Shown here in pieces: positions 6,003 through 6,755 of a stretch of 6,755 bases of DNA. Origin of the DNA: an uncultured Bacteroidota bacterium. GTDB lineage: Bacteria; Bacteroidota; Bacteroidia; Chitinophagales; Chitinophagaceae. Positions within the stretch are counted from its first letter, which is position 1; each line of letters starts with the position of its first letter. The position numbers and the translations under genes are program-made. The stretch lies in contig CAIZMD010000151.1 of assembly GCA_903933995.1 (NCBI GenBank), positions 1-6,755 on the forward strand. Direction: 5' to 3'. The notes under the pieces are model-generated. The model ran no database searches. It was not told where the DNA came from and saw only the letters and a program-made list of their open reading frames with translations.

Positions 6003-6587
6003 TTAAAAATGTGAGACACAATCCATGAAAGCCCAAATCATCCAAGCAAGACCTATATAGCTTAAATAACGTTTTCCCACCCATTTTAAAATACCAAGTG
6101 CTGTTGTAACAGTTGGGCCAGTCACCATTCCAGTCAATAAACTTCTAAGTCCTGCAAAGCCAAGTGCAACTCCAACACAATCATGAATTGCACCACCAAG
6201 ACTATAAGTTATAGACAAATCAACTAACTGCTCGTTAGATAAATTTAATAAAATTTGTTTATCTGCATCAGGAATTTGTTCCCATTCATTCGAATTTTCA
6301 ACAATTGAAAGTAATTCTGTTTGAAGTTCTCTACCATTAATCAAAAGAGGTTCAAAAATTACTGCAATTTGTTCATCTGGATTTTGTGTTGGATCAATTG
6401 ACTGACTTTTTTTAGTACCCACTTTAAAATTAAAAACTTTCGCTTCCTTTAATTCGTTGAAAATTATTTTCATCCGTTCAATTTCAATTGGTTTTGTTTT
6501 TAATTTAAACTCTTCACTAGTTGCAGTTGATTTTTTACATGATGTTGTCAGAATTAAAATCAATGAAATAAACAATAAGTTTTTCAT
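6003..6587 (-). CDS. putative lipoprotein with hydrophobic Gly-rich C-terminal region
   Basis: 194-residue protein, family not recognised. The N-terminus is a lipoprotein signal: Lys3-type start, hydrophobic core at 4-13, and lipobox TTSC with Cys17, followed by KKS, common in Bacteroidota lipoproteins. Residues about 25-125 are polar and probably helical, with Glu/Lys-rich stretches and no known catalytic motif. Residues about 129-190 are strikingly different: Gly/Ala-rich and hydrophobic, containing VGVALGFAG, a GKRYLSYIG turn and a final helix to about 188. Cys137 and Cys190 bracket the region and could form a disulfide outside the cytoplasm. Such C-termini recall membrane-inserting peptides, so a toxin-like or bacteriocin-like role is conceivable but unproven. 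It is the first gene of a two-gene minus-strand unit. GC over 6001-6587 is about 31% by hand count, lower than in the transketolase blocks counted (42-48%). Confidence 0.72.
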   Translation of the reverse strand: MKNLLFISLILILTTSCKKSTATSEEFKLKTKPIEIERMKIIFNELKEAKVFNFKVGTKKSQSIDPTQNPDEQIAVIFEPLLINGRELQTELLSIVENSNEWEQIPDADKQILLNLSNEQLVDLSITYSLGGAIHDCVGVALGFAGLRSLLTGMVTGPTVTTALGILKWVGKRYLSYIGLAWMIWAFMDCVSHF

Positions 6588-6755
6588 GGTCTTGAATTAA
6601 TTGCCAAATGGGAATACCCCTAACATAGTTTGACTTACTACGATATCTGATTAATTTGAATCATAGTTTAATATTAATAGACTCAATGACCAATTGCAAT
6701 AGGGAATAAAAACAGTTGACTAAAATTATTTTAGTGTCTTATCAATTGAAATGTC
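6588..6755. other. AT-rich upstream region of the lipoprotein gene
   Basis: No gene is supported here. I looked on the minus strand for a TAnnTTTG promoter element before the lipoprotein start and found no good match. The only distinct structure is the palindrome ACTAAAAT-T-ATTTTAGT at 6719-6735. The region presumably holds the promoter of the minus-strand pair, but I cannot place it. Confidence 0.5.
6719..6735. repeat. perfect 8+1+8 palindrome
   Basis: ACTAAAAT (6719-6726), one T, then ATTTTAGT (6728-6735) is a perfect inverted repeat. It lies about 130 bases upstream of the minus-strand lipoprotein start. It could be an operator or half of a terminator for a gene beyond the window, but there is no supporting context. 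Confidence 0.35.

Overview
The window looks like a chromosomal segment of a Bacteroidota bacterium, possibly of the Chitinophagaceae type (inference). The signs are a moderate-to-low GC content, no Shine-Dalgarno sequences before the starts, promoter-like elements of the Bacteroidota TAnnTTTG type, a split transketolase, and a Lys-Lys-containing lipoprotein N-terminus. No rRNA, tRNA, CRISPR array or transposase is visible.

Positions 1-4060 hold two housekeeping or cell-surface genes on the + strand. The first is the 3' part of a large membrane enzyme whose 5' end lies outside the window. It joins a GH18 glycoside-hydrolase domain, a NodB-type polysaccharide deacetylase and a family-2 glycosyltransferase with membrane helices, a layout suited to making, trimming and exporting a partly deacetylated amino-sugar polymer. 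The second is the C-terminal half of a two-subunit transketolase, closed by a clear rho-independent terminator at about 4024-4058. Its N-terminal partner is not in the window.

Positions 4060-4950 hold a compact toxin-antitoxin module of the MNT-HEPN (type VII, mntA-hepT) class, with the nucleotidyltransferase antitoxin gene first and the HEPN RNase gene 13 nt behind it. A short upstream region carries a perfect Bacteroidota -7 element almost touching the start codon, plus several small repeats that could be an operator.

Positions 4950-5383 encode a small exported protein with a mixed-charge Arg/Asp/Asn-rich low-complexity segment and a Tyr-rich C-terminal part.

Positions 5384-5680 are non-coding. 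They contain a GC-rich segment (about 57% over 5451-5600 by my count) packed with nested inverted repeats and bounded by an 11-bp near-perfect direct repeat 169 bp apart. I cannot assign it to a known family; it is the most unusual non-coding part of the window.

Positions 5681-6587 hold two AT-rich genes (about 31% GC over 6001-6587) on the minus strand, 19 nt apart and probably co-transcribed. They are a lipoprotein with a hydrophobic Gly-rich C-terminal region flanked by two cysteines, then a three-helix membrane protein. The layout would fit an effector/immunity pair, but this is inference only. The last 168 bases are AT-rich and carry no gene that I can support.
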